Below are positions 1 through 12,500 of a DNA stretch of 64,000 bases, one piece after another. Within the stretch, counting starts at the first letter, position 1. The number at the start of each line of letters is the position of its first letter. The notes under the pieces were generated by a model that saw nothing but the letters and a program-made list of their open reading frames with translations, was not told the DNA's origin and did not search any database. The DNA is from Liolophura sinensis (lineage: Eukaryota; Mollusca; Polyplacophora; Chitonida; Chitonidae), in NCBI RefSeq assembly GCF_032854445.1, contig NC_088295.1:64707249-64771248 (forward strand), in the 5' to 3' direction. The position numbers were made by a program, and so were the translations under genes.

Positions 1-723
1 CCATAAATCTATGCGCCAAAACAGACATTTGTACACTAACCGTCAACAAAAGCTGCCTTACTTGAGAATGTATACATGTATTGATCTGTATCTTCCATAC
101 TTGCCTGCATCATCACATTCATCATGTTCTTTGAGCTTTTGAGACAATTTCACAATAATGAAGTTCGCTGTTACGTCAAAAAGGCATAGATCTCCCCAAT
201 GACATGATTGGCAAGATGAGAATCTTTAGCAAAATTTGTTGAACCAGCAGCCCAGCTGTGTGTTTTTTTTTTTTGTCTGTTATTTAAATGAATTTGATTT
301 GCCAGACGTAGATGTAAGACTTGTGATCAGTAAGTACAAGAACCGCTGATGATACATGGGGCTAATCTACTGACATTTCACGCCACGCAGCAGTTAACAA
401 TAGTGCAAGGGGTTTACCAGAAAAAAATCAAATCTGCTATAAAAAAAAAAAAGGATGTCCATATACTGTAGAAAGAGAGAGAGTGGGTGGGAGAAGAAGA
501 AAACAAGAAAGGCACAAGCATGTACAATGTACACAGAGACTGATTGATGAAATAAGGTTTACATGGTTAATTAGATTTGAGAAAGAGTGGGAGCAAGCAC
601 TCAGGATAGAAGGTGGTATCTCTGCACAAACAAGATCCCCCAACCGTATCACATCCAGGTTCATACGCTAATTATCCTAACATTTTGAAGTGCTAATTTG
701 TTTTACATTCATATGTACAACTA

Positions 724-918
724 CTGTAAATCTTCAACCTTTTCGACCATTGAAACACTTTTTAAAGATGAATTTATGTACCCAATTATAATGAAAATGA
801 TGCTAAAAATGATTTGTTCACTAAAGATGCAAGTTTCATAAAACTGTGCAGATTACTTCTCTACACCAATAGTTCTTTCAAAATATTGGTCACCATGGTT
901 GAAAAAGTTGAATTATAG
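724..918. mobile_element. MITE copy A with TA duplication
   Basis: Starts CTGTAAATCTTCAACCTTTT and ends with the inverse (GGTTGAAAAAGTTGAATTATAG). TA flanks both ends (722-723, 919-920). No coding capacity. Shares its interior (GATGCAAGTTTCATAAAACT) with the copies at 18258 and 32558. Confidence 0.8.
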
Positions 919-1344
919 TATATATATGTGAACATTGTTTGATTTCATGCATGCAGTCCTCCCTATCTCTGCTATCCGTTCAAATACTTGTATAAATATT
1001 TCATTTTTTCATACACAGGAAACCGTTCCATTACTAGGTAAAATACATATGTACATGTACACAGATTTCCACGGTCTACATGTAGCTTTCATGAAATTGC
1101 TTATCAAGCCAAACGTAAAGTTTAATGGCATGCTACTGTCTTGAAAAATGCTTTCCCTGAGGTGTGTCCATGGACTAAATGTGGGCAGCTTTGACAACAG
1201 AGGTTTCTAGGATTCCACTACATTCTACCCTACTGAGATATATCAAATCCTTTAACAGTCAACATCTGCTGATGGCATATAGTTATTGCCATGCCTATTG
1301 AATACGTTTAATTTAATGTCTGAATGGTGTGATTTTCTCACTTT

Positions 1345-1530
1345 TATGTCAGCTGTCAGTTTTCAGGGTAAATGGCCTGAGTAACCCACTAGCCTTTGGC
1401 AAGTTTAAACTGACAAAAATTCCCACATGTGAAACTTATAAATGTATGCCATAGTGGTGGAAGGTAAGTGGTGACCTGAAATGAACTTCATGTAAGGCCT
1501 TCCAAACATCGACAGGAGCAGCCCACAGTT
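1345..1530 (-). repeat. Decayed dispersed repeat
   Basis: CCTTTGGCAAGTTTAAACTG, CCCACATGTGAAAC and GAACTTCATGTAAGGCC recur near 47200, 22300-22435 and 9750. Probably the body of the variant SINE. Confidence 0.45.
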
Positions 1531-3491
1531 GATCGCTCAGGGTCCATTCCACACAGTGTGACGTCCCAATGTTCCGCAAGTCGTGTGGGTTAAGACACTA
1601 CAATGCATGCCACCGACGTCAGACTTGGTGGTGGCAGTGGCACCCCTGGCTTTCTCAAGTAGCCTCCGTCACTGGCCAATGTCTCGTCCAGTGGCCAAAG
1701 GGGAGCGAATGGAATGGACCTTTATTGTCACCAACACAACAACAGCAGCATTGGAATGACAAAATATTGACGATTCCCTGTTCAAGGTTGGGATTCAACA
1801 ATTACATTGTGTATAAGCCTCTGAACCACTGTGCCCACTCCTGATGGTGAATCTGGAGACTTACCAACATGGCTGTCAGGAACATTATTTTAGTATTCCA
1901 TAATCAGCCCACAAGTGTACAACATGGCAGACTGAAAACTAATGGGTTTCTATAAAGAAATTTTAGTGCAATTTAAATTGTAAAACAGAAAGACAAAAAA
2001 AAAAAGGCTCTCAATGATGCCAAAAACAATTCATCCAGTGCAGATTAAAGTGCTTCTGACTAAATTATGTATGCCATTTTGCATACAAGTTGAATGGAAC
2101 TCTGAGCTTAGTCAGACTTTTTTTTTTGTGAATAATATGGTCATGATGACTGAGCAGAATCAAGGCCATGATTTAGATGTATCCATATAAACTGTCACTG
2201 AAATCCTGCAGCTGTAAGCTTCCCCAGCTTACAAAAGAAAAACTCCTTGGAGCCATCAAGGAATATTGAGAATCCAGTTAGTCCCTTAAAGTCTGATGAA
2301 CTAGACAACAGCTCACAGCATCCCTTCATAAATCAGCCAAAATTTGACTGGTCAGCCGATGCAGCATAACGACAAAGCGACTCCTAGCCGGTACCAAATG
2401 CCTGATTGAGCCATACACATCTGGAAGCACTTTGGATAGCACAAGCTCTTTGGTGTGTGTGGTGCGAAGAAAAGCATGGTGGTGCATCAGAAATACATCT
2501 GGAGCCAGACAACTCTCTACTGCAGCAGCCACAAGCTCCTACCAACCCTTTTTTTGCACATTATCTTTAATATTCTTAGAGGAACACTGTCTCCTTCACT
2601 CTTATTAGATTCTTCTTCCTGTTTCCTCAATGATTGTCTATAAAGTCATGTAAATCATCACTGGAAACACAGCCACTGATGGTCAGCTAACAACAATATA
2701 GCTGCAGTTTTGTTTTTGTAATAATGAACAAGAAAAGTACATGAGCACTTATGGTTGACCACTGAAACCTGTAAACAATAGTTAGCTAATGGTACAGTAA
2801 TGTGCTTGAGCTTTTTTTCCACCAAGTTGCACACTGACAGATAAAAACAATGGCAAAAAAAAGGTCTGGCAGATGTAATAAAGACTGTGGAAAAGTAATG
2901 TAAAGTCTGCTCAGATCTCTTAAAAGCCATGTACTGGTCAGTGACTTGGGGATAGGAGGAAGTCAAAACTCCTTCCCACCTGTAACGAAGCGGTCAAAAT
3001 CTATGGACTATTTTGTCCCTTCCTTCATTAGTTACAATTATTGATGTATGTGTGCCCATAAAACACCCACAGTTGTAGATACATGTATATACTGCAGGAA
3101 TGTCCTCATTTCATTAACGAACACACAACGTTCTGTATCAGCTTCAACAAAAAGATAAAGCGATCATGTTTATACTATAATATTTTTTACCCTTTTTTAC
3201 TTTTTATACTAAATTATTGTTTTACAACCATACTGAAGAATTTTTCACTTATACAACAAAGGTTAATTTTGTGGGTTGAGGAATTCAGATTGATCAAGGT
3301 AAAAATTCATTGACTTTCTACAATGGAAGGGATGTCATACATGTACATGCATTGATGGAGGACAGTCTTCGACAATGAAAGAATCACCCCATGGCTCCTA
3401 CGCATAGAATGAGATCAGGCTGAGAATGTGCAAAATTCCTAGCCAAAGCCAGGATTGAACCTCCACATCTATGAATACTTAGAAAGGATAC

Positions 3492-3576
3492 GGACTTTGT
3501 CTGGTATTCCTGTGTCCAGGCAGTCCCTAATCTGTTTGACCTCACTGTGCAGGCCAGGTAACCGGAACAGATCATT
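3492..3576 (-). CDS. INPP5B: INPP5B exon: RhoGAP-like domain
   Basis: Encodes [20 protein letters not shown] then DTGIPDKV. It follows HGIQQ in phase 0 and matches the [22 protein letters not shown] segment of INPP5B. The donor is GTATCC; the remaining RhoGAP exons were not found between 1 and 3491 and are probably off the left edge. Confidence 0.92.
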
Positions 3577-6500
3577 CTGCAGAAGAAAGAAGATATGCAG
3601 TTTCAACATTTCATAATCTGAACCAAAACAAAATGAACAATATCTACACATTCACTTGATTGATGTTTGACGTATTTGACAGCTGTCAGGCTAATGAGTG
3701 GAGAAAACCAGAGAAACCCCAGGCAAAGTTCCCAACCAGCCTTTACCCACCTGAGCCAGCAAGCTCGAGACCGCATAATCAACACCAGTTAGGCTCTGAA
3801 TCTGCTCACAAAATATGGCATCGGCTGATTTTAATGCAACCTGACATTCATGCTTGTTGTGCATATGTATGTACATGTACTTTAAAAAACTTTTAATCCA
3901 TGGTCAATTAATGCCAGGGGTTTTGACCAGGAGACCTAAAATGAGTTTTATTTTCATTTATTTATTTCTTTCTTTTCTGTTACACACCATCAATTTTATG
4001 ATGTCAGTCAGATTTATGGGTGGAGGAAACCTGAATGCTTAAAGTACACCACCAACCCATATTATTGGCAACTATTACTGAAGAACTGTGCCATATTTGC
4101 CATTTTTTCATTTCTGTACAAGGCATGTAGTCTGCAGCAAACATCGTGCAGGACCATATAAGAGAGTACCATTGAAAAATGTCCCTGTCAGAGAATGAGG
4201 TTTAACCTAGAGTAATCTAACACCTTTATAACTGCTCGATCATGACCTGGTTCCTTTATTTTCATTTCATCTTCCTTTGCTAATTACATGCAAGATGCAC
4301 ATCACAATAGTTAAAGTAAAACTGGGCAAGGAACAAAATGCCTTTTATATTTTGCAGAGTCGGTACAAAAAAAGCTGATAAAAACACTGGGGTTTTAGAA
4401 GATGTACTTTAGAAGCCTGATATTGGCAGAAGTAAAATTTTGGAATCCCAGCTGAAAAGGACAACATGATTACAATGTTCATCATTTCATTTCCATAAAT
4501 CCTCTAAGGGCTGATTACAAATGGTTGGGGATATTAATGGTAAATGATTGGTTATTACCTAAATGGTGTCCAATCAAATTTGCTAAATTCCTGGTGACCT
4601 TGTATAAAAGAAAGAAATTGATTCACTTTCACGTCATTGATAGCATTATTTGGATCCGTTCTCGGCTGATCATTAATCCAATCTTACAAAAATGGCTTGG
4701 GTTTCAGTTGAGCAAACCACATTGATTCTCCACACACAAGCGATCATGTCACCTCAGTGAAGAGAGAACAAAAATCTACCAGAGAATCTCCACAATGGCA
4801 AGTTTAATCATGATAGCCAGCTACCACAGAATCAATATGCATGGTGGTGTGGCTAGAGAAGACACTATCATCTTTTGTTCCATGAGCGAATTAATAATTT
4901 CTAATAGCTAGCAGTTGTATAGAATTATGCCCCTTTCATGTGTGCGAGAAAATCAAAAGAGCAGTGGGATCCACACCATTACATAGCAGCACTTTTAAAA
5001 TGTAATCAATTCAAGAATTTCCATGACAAAACCAGGTGGTAGTGCTGCAAAATGCTCTCCTTAATTACCCTTATTAAATAAATGAGGATCAAAGTAGTGC
5101 AGCTAGTCGTATTTTAATGTCCCCACCTTGTGAACAAACAGAGCTGATTACTGTGGGCACCAGGATCGGGCCTGTGTAATTACAAAGAGAGGGGATGGGA
5201 GTCAATACCAGGCGGGTGCTGTATGGGGGTGGGGAGTGCTGATGAATCATCAAAATACAGGCACAGACTGGGATGTTAAACTTTTAACAGGCCACATTTA
5301 TTGAGTGCTTCAGCCGAAGATGCTATTAGTCCTGCAAACAGGGCAAGATGACATGTGGGTGCAAATTGCTACACAAGCCCAAAAGATTACACTAATGCAA
5401 ATTGCTGTTTGATGTTGAACAACAACTGCTGATGGCCAATCAAATATTACCAATTAATTTTTAGAAGGCATTTTCTGCTCTAACAAAATGTGTGAATTCA
5501 AATAAATTGTATGAAATATGTTATTGTCACAGTTCGTTTATTATATTCTCGCAGAGATGCACTAAACAATTTTTCATTAACATGGACAAAAAATACTTGA
5601 TAAAATGAAGACTCATATGACACTATCTGGATTTAATTATGATCAAGGCTAAAAAGTTGTTGCAAAAGAGCAATATAATAATAATAATTATAATAATAAT
5701 AATAATACTCAATAATGAGTTGTAAAGCCCAGAATATTGAATAATATCAATCTATGTACCTGACTGCCTCAATACATTGGCTGGAAAAAACATTCACATT
5801 AAATCTAAGTCAGGATAATTAAAGGTTCCCACATTTTCACATGGAAAACAAAAATGCAACCATCTGAAATAATCATCAGATACATCCAAGTTGTCTGGAA
5901 AACTGAACACAGTAGCATTGCACCCACGGAAGATGGACAAGAATTTGACGGAAAACAGAGCAAAACTATGTACTTTTTAGTGTAATAAATTAAGACTGTA
6001 ATAAAATGAACAAGAGAGATTTTATTGTGATATATTGTCTATTGGATAGAGGAAAAAAACGCTGACACAAACAAGACAATAAAGAATGAAAAAAAAGGGA
6101 AAAGGAAAAATAAAAGAAAGAAAAACAATGAATACAATATGCCACTGTTGTCGTCTTGAAACATTATCAGTATGCATCAGAGATGATAAAGTGAGACAGA
6201 TATGAACAAGGTAACACATTAACAAAAACACAGAGGTCATGACCTCTGCTTGGAAACAGGCCACCAAGATGGCAGATAAGAAACAAAGTCAATTAGATTT
6301 TTGACAACACTAAGACAAGGTTGAGTTGACAGGGTCAATATGGATTCTACAGCGAGATAAATTACATGCAAGGACATTAAATGTTTGGACACAGCAAACA
6401 AAGGCAGAATAAATGCCTGAGGAAGTTTGGGAAGACATTTGGTTCTAGCTATTATCATGTCTTGAGGAAAGACCTTAAATATTTGCAGAAGAAACATCAC

Positions 6501-9500
6501 TCAAGGATTGAGCTTAGAGTCAATAGAAACTAGTGCACCAAATTTCATCACTCTGTATCAGGTTTCACAAGTTGGCACCCAAAAGTGCATTTTATAGGCA
6601 AATACAGATTGCATAATATTACTTTTAGAGCTGAAACCTCCAGCATCATTCTTCCAGGTGGATATTAACCTACCTTTTAAAAACAAACCCCCCAAGAAAC
6701 TTTTTAAGGTCAATCTGTGAGTCTCGCAAAATGGGTAACAAATGACAAACTCTTAGTTTAAATGTGTATGGATTGCTAAAGCCAGACAAGTTTGATACTT
6801 GGGCTATAACCACATGGGACTAATCCTTCTCCACATACATGAGCGGTCTTATTCACACACATGTAACTATTATTATAACCAGGCTTCAAAAGGTTTCTCC
6901 CGCAGAGAACTTAACCAGGGCCACAGCATGTATTAAACTTTCAAAGACAAAGAGAACAGGGTGTGAACAGACCACTACATATTTTAAGACATCAATAACT
7001 CTACATGTAGGGTAGACTTCAAAAGGCGATGATGGGTTTTTGTCATCTGATGGCTTTATGATATACGATATGATAGCCCGGTAACAGTTAGTATCCTCCT
7101 GTTGCCAGGGAATATGTACCTCCTGAGGTGACCATAATCATCTCTCAGCTTGGCTCAATCATTTCACAAAGGTTTATTAGCCAGTCTACACTTTCCTTAA
7201 CTACAGTGGTTCGTGTGTCTGAACAGAGCGGAGGTTTGATGTACGGCATTACGTTTATCATTCAGATTCGTCAACATGATGATATATTGTACTAATACGC
7301 ATTGATGTTGCAGTAATAAAAAATGTATTTACTTATTTATTGATTTGAATGTTAAATGCACATTTTACAGTGAGGTTTATGGTTTTATTGGTGGAAGAAT
7401 CCTGGAGTGCTTGGTGTAACCATTACCAGGTACAAACAAGCTCAGCCGAATCTGCTGGTTTCACGTCTACGACCTCAATGATGAGGGGCAGATAAGCTGG
7501 GCTGAGAACACCAACTAATACCCAAACAAAGGTGTAATGGCCTGGATTATTAATGTGCTATTCCAAAATACCTCCTTTCTGGAAAATGTCACAAATTTTG
7601 CCCACACAATAAAGTGAAGAATGGGTCTTCCACTATAAATTCCAAAATAAAGCAGTGATGTAAAAGTCCACAGGTATTTGTTCAAATGTACCTATCATAA
7701 ATTCATCTTTATTTTCAAATTTCACAGACAATACGATATATGTTTTAAGTACATGTGTGGTAGTAGAAAGACCTAAAATTTCACCCTTGACAACAGAGTT
7801 GCACATTTTACCATTTACTCAAAATTCTCTCTATCTCAAAAGAAGTCCAGCGTTCTGAGATTTGAATGGAAGGTAAAATATCTATATATTAACTTTCAGC
7901 TCCAAAAGTGATATTTTATGACATTTTTTGCCTCTAAAATACACTTTTTTGGTCAAAATTTGAGGTCATTTACCTTCACTCTAGCTCACATAATGGCTTA
8001 AACATTAACTCGATGAAAAAAAACAACCCATATCATTCAAGATGTACTTAAAGTAATAAATATGCAAAAAAAGTTGAAAATTAGGTTAAACCCTCCATTC
8101 AGCTGCTTGATTTATGATGAACTTTATCATTCTGACAAGCAGACACAAGATTTTGGCAGTTTTTTCTGAAAAGCACATTTCAGTGAAAGTGTTACTGACT
8201 ATCAGTTAGCCCAAATCTATAAGACAAAATTACCCCAAGGTTATCGGCAGTGAAGGCCATGATAGACCAGCACGGATAGACATGAAGGGATCACGGTTTT
8301 CAATAATTCAACACTGTTAGTGTGGTGAACAGAATATAATAGGCTAGGGTCTGTGAAGAGGAAGGTAGTTGTCGCCTAGGAGGTTATTTCAGTATATGTA
8401 TGTGGCTTTGCAGTGTCAAACCTCAACAGGCACAGAGTGAGGATTCCACCACAAAGTCAGACCACACCGCCACTGGTGTGGACTGCATGGCCTTGCTGAC
8501 TGACTGTACCAACCACCTTAAAGCTTCTCAGTGGTGTTAAATGCATCAGGAGGCTAGGTGAAGTGGTTTTGTGGCGTGGTATTTTTCTCCATGATCCACT
8601 CAGAAACCTGACCCAGCATACTGTTTATTGTGCATGGTGTAAAAGAATCAACGGCAATTATCAAACAATTTATTTCCATGGGAGTTCTACTCCGCACCCA
8701 ACAATATTTCACTTCTACGAAGACAACCAGCATTTTAGTAGGACGGCAACAATAATCAAATACCAGTAAATACAATGAGATATACAGTATAATCCATATA
8801 TCAGACTATGCTTGGCTGTCCACAAAGAAGAAAACTTCTATATTTCAAATTAAATGAATAGACCAGAACACATGAGATTTGGGTGTTGTCTGCGCAAGAA
8901 AATGAAGACACTGATATAACTCTGAAACAAGCATTGTGGGTGTAAAATCTGCCACACATTTAAATGAGCAAGGCAGTCTGGAATAGAAGAATATAGTAGA
9001 AACTTACAGGTTAAATCTCATTCCTTATTTATTGTACATTTACCTGTTGGATTCCGTGCTTATTAAGGTGGTCAACCAGTCGCCAGATTTCTTTGGGAAC
9101 AGCAAATGGAGGTCCGTCCAACTCATCGTGACAAACGCGCTTCTCTAAACTACCAGGAGCTTCCTGAAGGACAATCACCAATTTTGTATTCATGAAAGTT
9201 GAGCCACTCATAAATTCTTTACTGACGTCTACCATACTATTTATAAACACATCCTGAATTCTGAAATTTATAGTAGCACTTTGCAAACCTCACACCCATA
9301 CCAAAACCAGAATAAGAAACCATGCACTAGTGAGGAAAAGGGCAGCCTTAAAGAAAAATTTCTACATGCAATCAATACAAAAGGATCGCATTCATTTTTT
9401 CTGTAATAATTCTACACATTAAGATGAGAAATCTAGCAAAATCTATACAATAAGTGTAAATTTATTTTCAGAATAGAAAACACTTTTGTATCTACTGACT

Positions 9501-12500
9501 GCATGGCACGCTAGCCAGTAATACAAGCATTAGTGACTGACTTTATGCTGACGCTTTAATAGGCTGTGTTCAGAGTATGTGATTTCAATCCCAGTAAGCA
9601 ATCGCTACATGTACACAGAATATTTTGTGCCTTCGGGACTCATTTGAATGTAAAAAGCACATATCCCGTGAGCCTGATCAACAATCAATCTGTTAACTTA
9701 TTTATTCAATGGTATTTTGGCACACAAATGTCATACCTGTGGAAGGTCAGTAATATTCAAGGAACTTCATGTTAGACCACCTAAATATTGCATGCATGTT
9801 AAGGTGGATGAATCTGAGGATGGGACTAACCCAACACTCTGAGATTACCTAAAAATCAATGTCTTTAACACAGACAGGTGGTGATGCTTACACTGTACTT
9901 CACACCCACATAGGCATTCACGCAACAATGGCTGATTGTCTAAATTGCGTCTATGAGACATCACATTATTCATGACTGTTTTTATCATATACCCATCTGT
10001 CTGCGGCATCCAATACAAGCCATCTGGTACAAAGTTTTATATCAGATGATGACGTCAGCACTTTTTCTGGGACTACTTTGAACTCCCTGACATTGCCTGC
10101 ACCCTGTACAAGGGAACCCCTGAATTATATTTGAGATGTACAAACACTGACAAACATACAAGCGATAAAATGTCACCGGCGATCCGGCGAATTCTTTCTA
10201 AGCTGAAATTTCAGCATTGTTGAAAACTGCAGAAATTTTTTTTATTTTTATTCCAGTTAGTTCAGTTGTGTACCATTTTGACATTTGATTTGTTTGTGTT
10301 GTTGCAGTGAATCACACAGTAGCGACATTTTGACGTAGCCTCCTCGGTGAAATCAGCACAGTTCTGGGGATCGTGTGTCGCATAGGGATACCGAATGAAA
10401 ACATGGTCATATTGTTTAAAACTATGGTTATTCGTTTCAGTTTCAGTTTTAATATCTCCATTCAATTTCCATTGTGTAATTTCATATTTATTATGAACTA
10501 TGCTTGTTTGCAGGTTTACGAGAGACGTGGTCAGGCGCTTCAGCGCTAAGGTTGAACTTGTAAGTTTGCCATTTCATTCTTGTTGACTTTGTTGAATAAA
10601 GAGGTATATGATAAACAGATCATGAAGACTATGCATGTCCCGTGAAGTTATATCAACTTCAGGCGAGTCTGAGTCCATCTTCAGACAACTCAAGTGGCTC
10701 ACTTGGTTAGCGCGCTAGTGCAGCGTTATGACCCAGAAGCCCCTCACCAATGCAGTCGCTGTGAGTTCAAGTCCAGTTCATACTGGCTTCTTCTTCGGCC
10801 ATAAGTGGGAAGGTCTGCCAGCAACGTGTGGATGGTCGTGGGTTTCCCCCAGGCTCTGCCCGGTTTCTTCCCACCATAATGTTGGCCGCCGTCGTATAAG
10901 TGAAATATTCTTGAATACGGCGTAACACACGAATCAAATAAATAAATAAATCAGACAACTCGATGTTGACACATTAAAGTGGATCACATACTCTCATGGT
11001 AATCTCTATATATAACTGATAATCCTTATTTGGGATGCTTCAGACATGTTTGAGCAGTCATGCCCGGGTCTGGTGGTTGTACACGGGTACATTTACCTTT
11101 CAAAAAACAAAAGTCACAAAAAACCCTGTATATTTATAGACCAGAGGGTTGTACAGACGTATCTCTCATTACGACAACATGGACATGCATTCATGGTACA
11201 TGAAAACTTGCTTCTTTACAAAGCCAGAAGAGCCTGCATTATGGCTATCTTACCAGATCTATAAGTTGTGCCACGGGGACTTCATGAATGGGCTCATGCA
11301 TCTGTATAAGGGCTTCTAAAGACGAGCCAAATGTACTGGGGATGTAGGAACCTGTGATAGGGACCTTCCAGCTGTTAAGGAACAACAACCACAGCCATAC
11401 TCTAACACAAACTTATACAGTGTTTTTACTTATTCTGATGATGTTCAAAGGTCATACTTAAAAGGCAAAGAAAACACTAACATGATATAAGTCAGAAGAA
11501 AGGCCATTAAACACTGTTAGTTTGGTTTACATTTTTTTGACCTTTTCTGCCCATATTAGGACCAGTGGCATCATATCAGGTTTTGCCACTTATAACCACA
11601 CGTTTTCAGCATTAAAAATGCATACATCTTTCAATGCATTCACCGCATGTACCTCTAATCAAATCATTTCAGGCAAAATACTGATGTGACGTAACTGATA
11701 CCCTCTGGGTCACAACAAACCACCTTAAGAGTCTGATGTTTTAAAACCATTTTACTCAGTTGGAAAAATTCTGAAAAAAAACACATATTTTCCAGGACCG
11801 TTTTTTCAATAATGGTTTTTCATCTGATAAATAATTCAGTTTAGTCTTTTCTTTGCCTTTAACAGCAGTCAGGTTTATGGCTGAAGGTGAGCATACAGCG
11901 TGGATAAAACCATTTACTGCTGTGTATGATTTGAGGCAGTGCTGTAATTGTAGCTGATCTGATGGCCACATATTACATTACGCTGACAGCAACCTGCGGA
12001 TGGTCGTGGGTTTCCCCCGGGCACTGCCCGGTTTCCTCCCACCATAATGCTGACCGCCGTCGTATAAGTGAAATATTCTTGAGTACAGCGTAAAACACCA
12101 ATCAAATAAAGAAATAAATAAATAAATAAATTCTATTACATTCTGGAGAGATAACTCATGTCTTATTGCTCAAAACTGATGAAATGTCAATGAATTTGAT
12201 TTTCTCAATGTGTGTGATTCTTCTTGTTTTGAACTGCGATATTTCAGCTATGCAACATCAAAAAGACAAAAAGTTATGCTTTCTAATCTTTATGTGCGAT
12301 ACTTTATCAATGCATAATGTAATTCTTCAACCTTTTTACATGTTTGCAAGGTGTGCATAGAAGCCCATTCTGAAGGCATTATTCTGTGTAGACTATTAAT
12401 GAAATTATACTTTTTGTGAAGCCCTGAAATTGGCCAATCCATCCACTGTAGTTCTTTACTCCAAAGTCAAATTATAAATGTGCAAAAAATGCACTGAAAG

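Larger units (their letters stand above)
1..3491. other. Intron of INPP5B; repeats only
   Basis: No exon recognised. I looked on the minus strand for the missing RhoGAP segment (the SNHSVAEALL/LPEPVI type) and did not see it. The stretch holds one MITE (724-918) and a decayed dispersed repeat at about 1345-1530. Confidence 0.6.
3577..9043. other. 5.5-kb INPP5B intron
   Basis: No exon seen. It contains variant Nin-core SINE fragments near 3680-3800, 3945-4060 and 7320-7530, an AAT microsatellite (5675-5710) and a perfect 18-bp palindrome (6231-6248). Confidence 0.6.

Noticed and set aside
2326-2532. Minus-strand ORF tested as a missing RhoGAP exon
   Set aside because: The translation has none of the conserved RhoGAP residues expected after IRDCLDTG.
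10514-10559. Exon-like plus-strand piece ([15 protein letters not shown] between tttgcag and GTAAGT)
   Set aside because: Good-looking splice signals but only 15 codons, antisense to INPP5B and with no partner exon.
10690-10770. tRNA gene suggested by A- and B-box-like motifs
   Set aside because: The motifs are the head of a SINE with a target-site duplication; no tRNA cloverleaf is intact.
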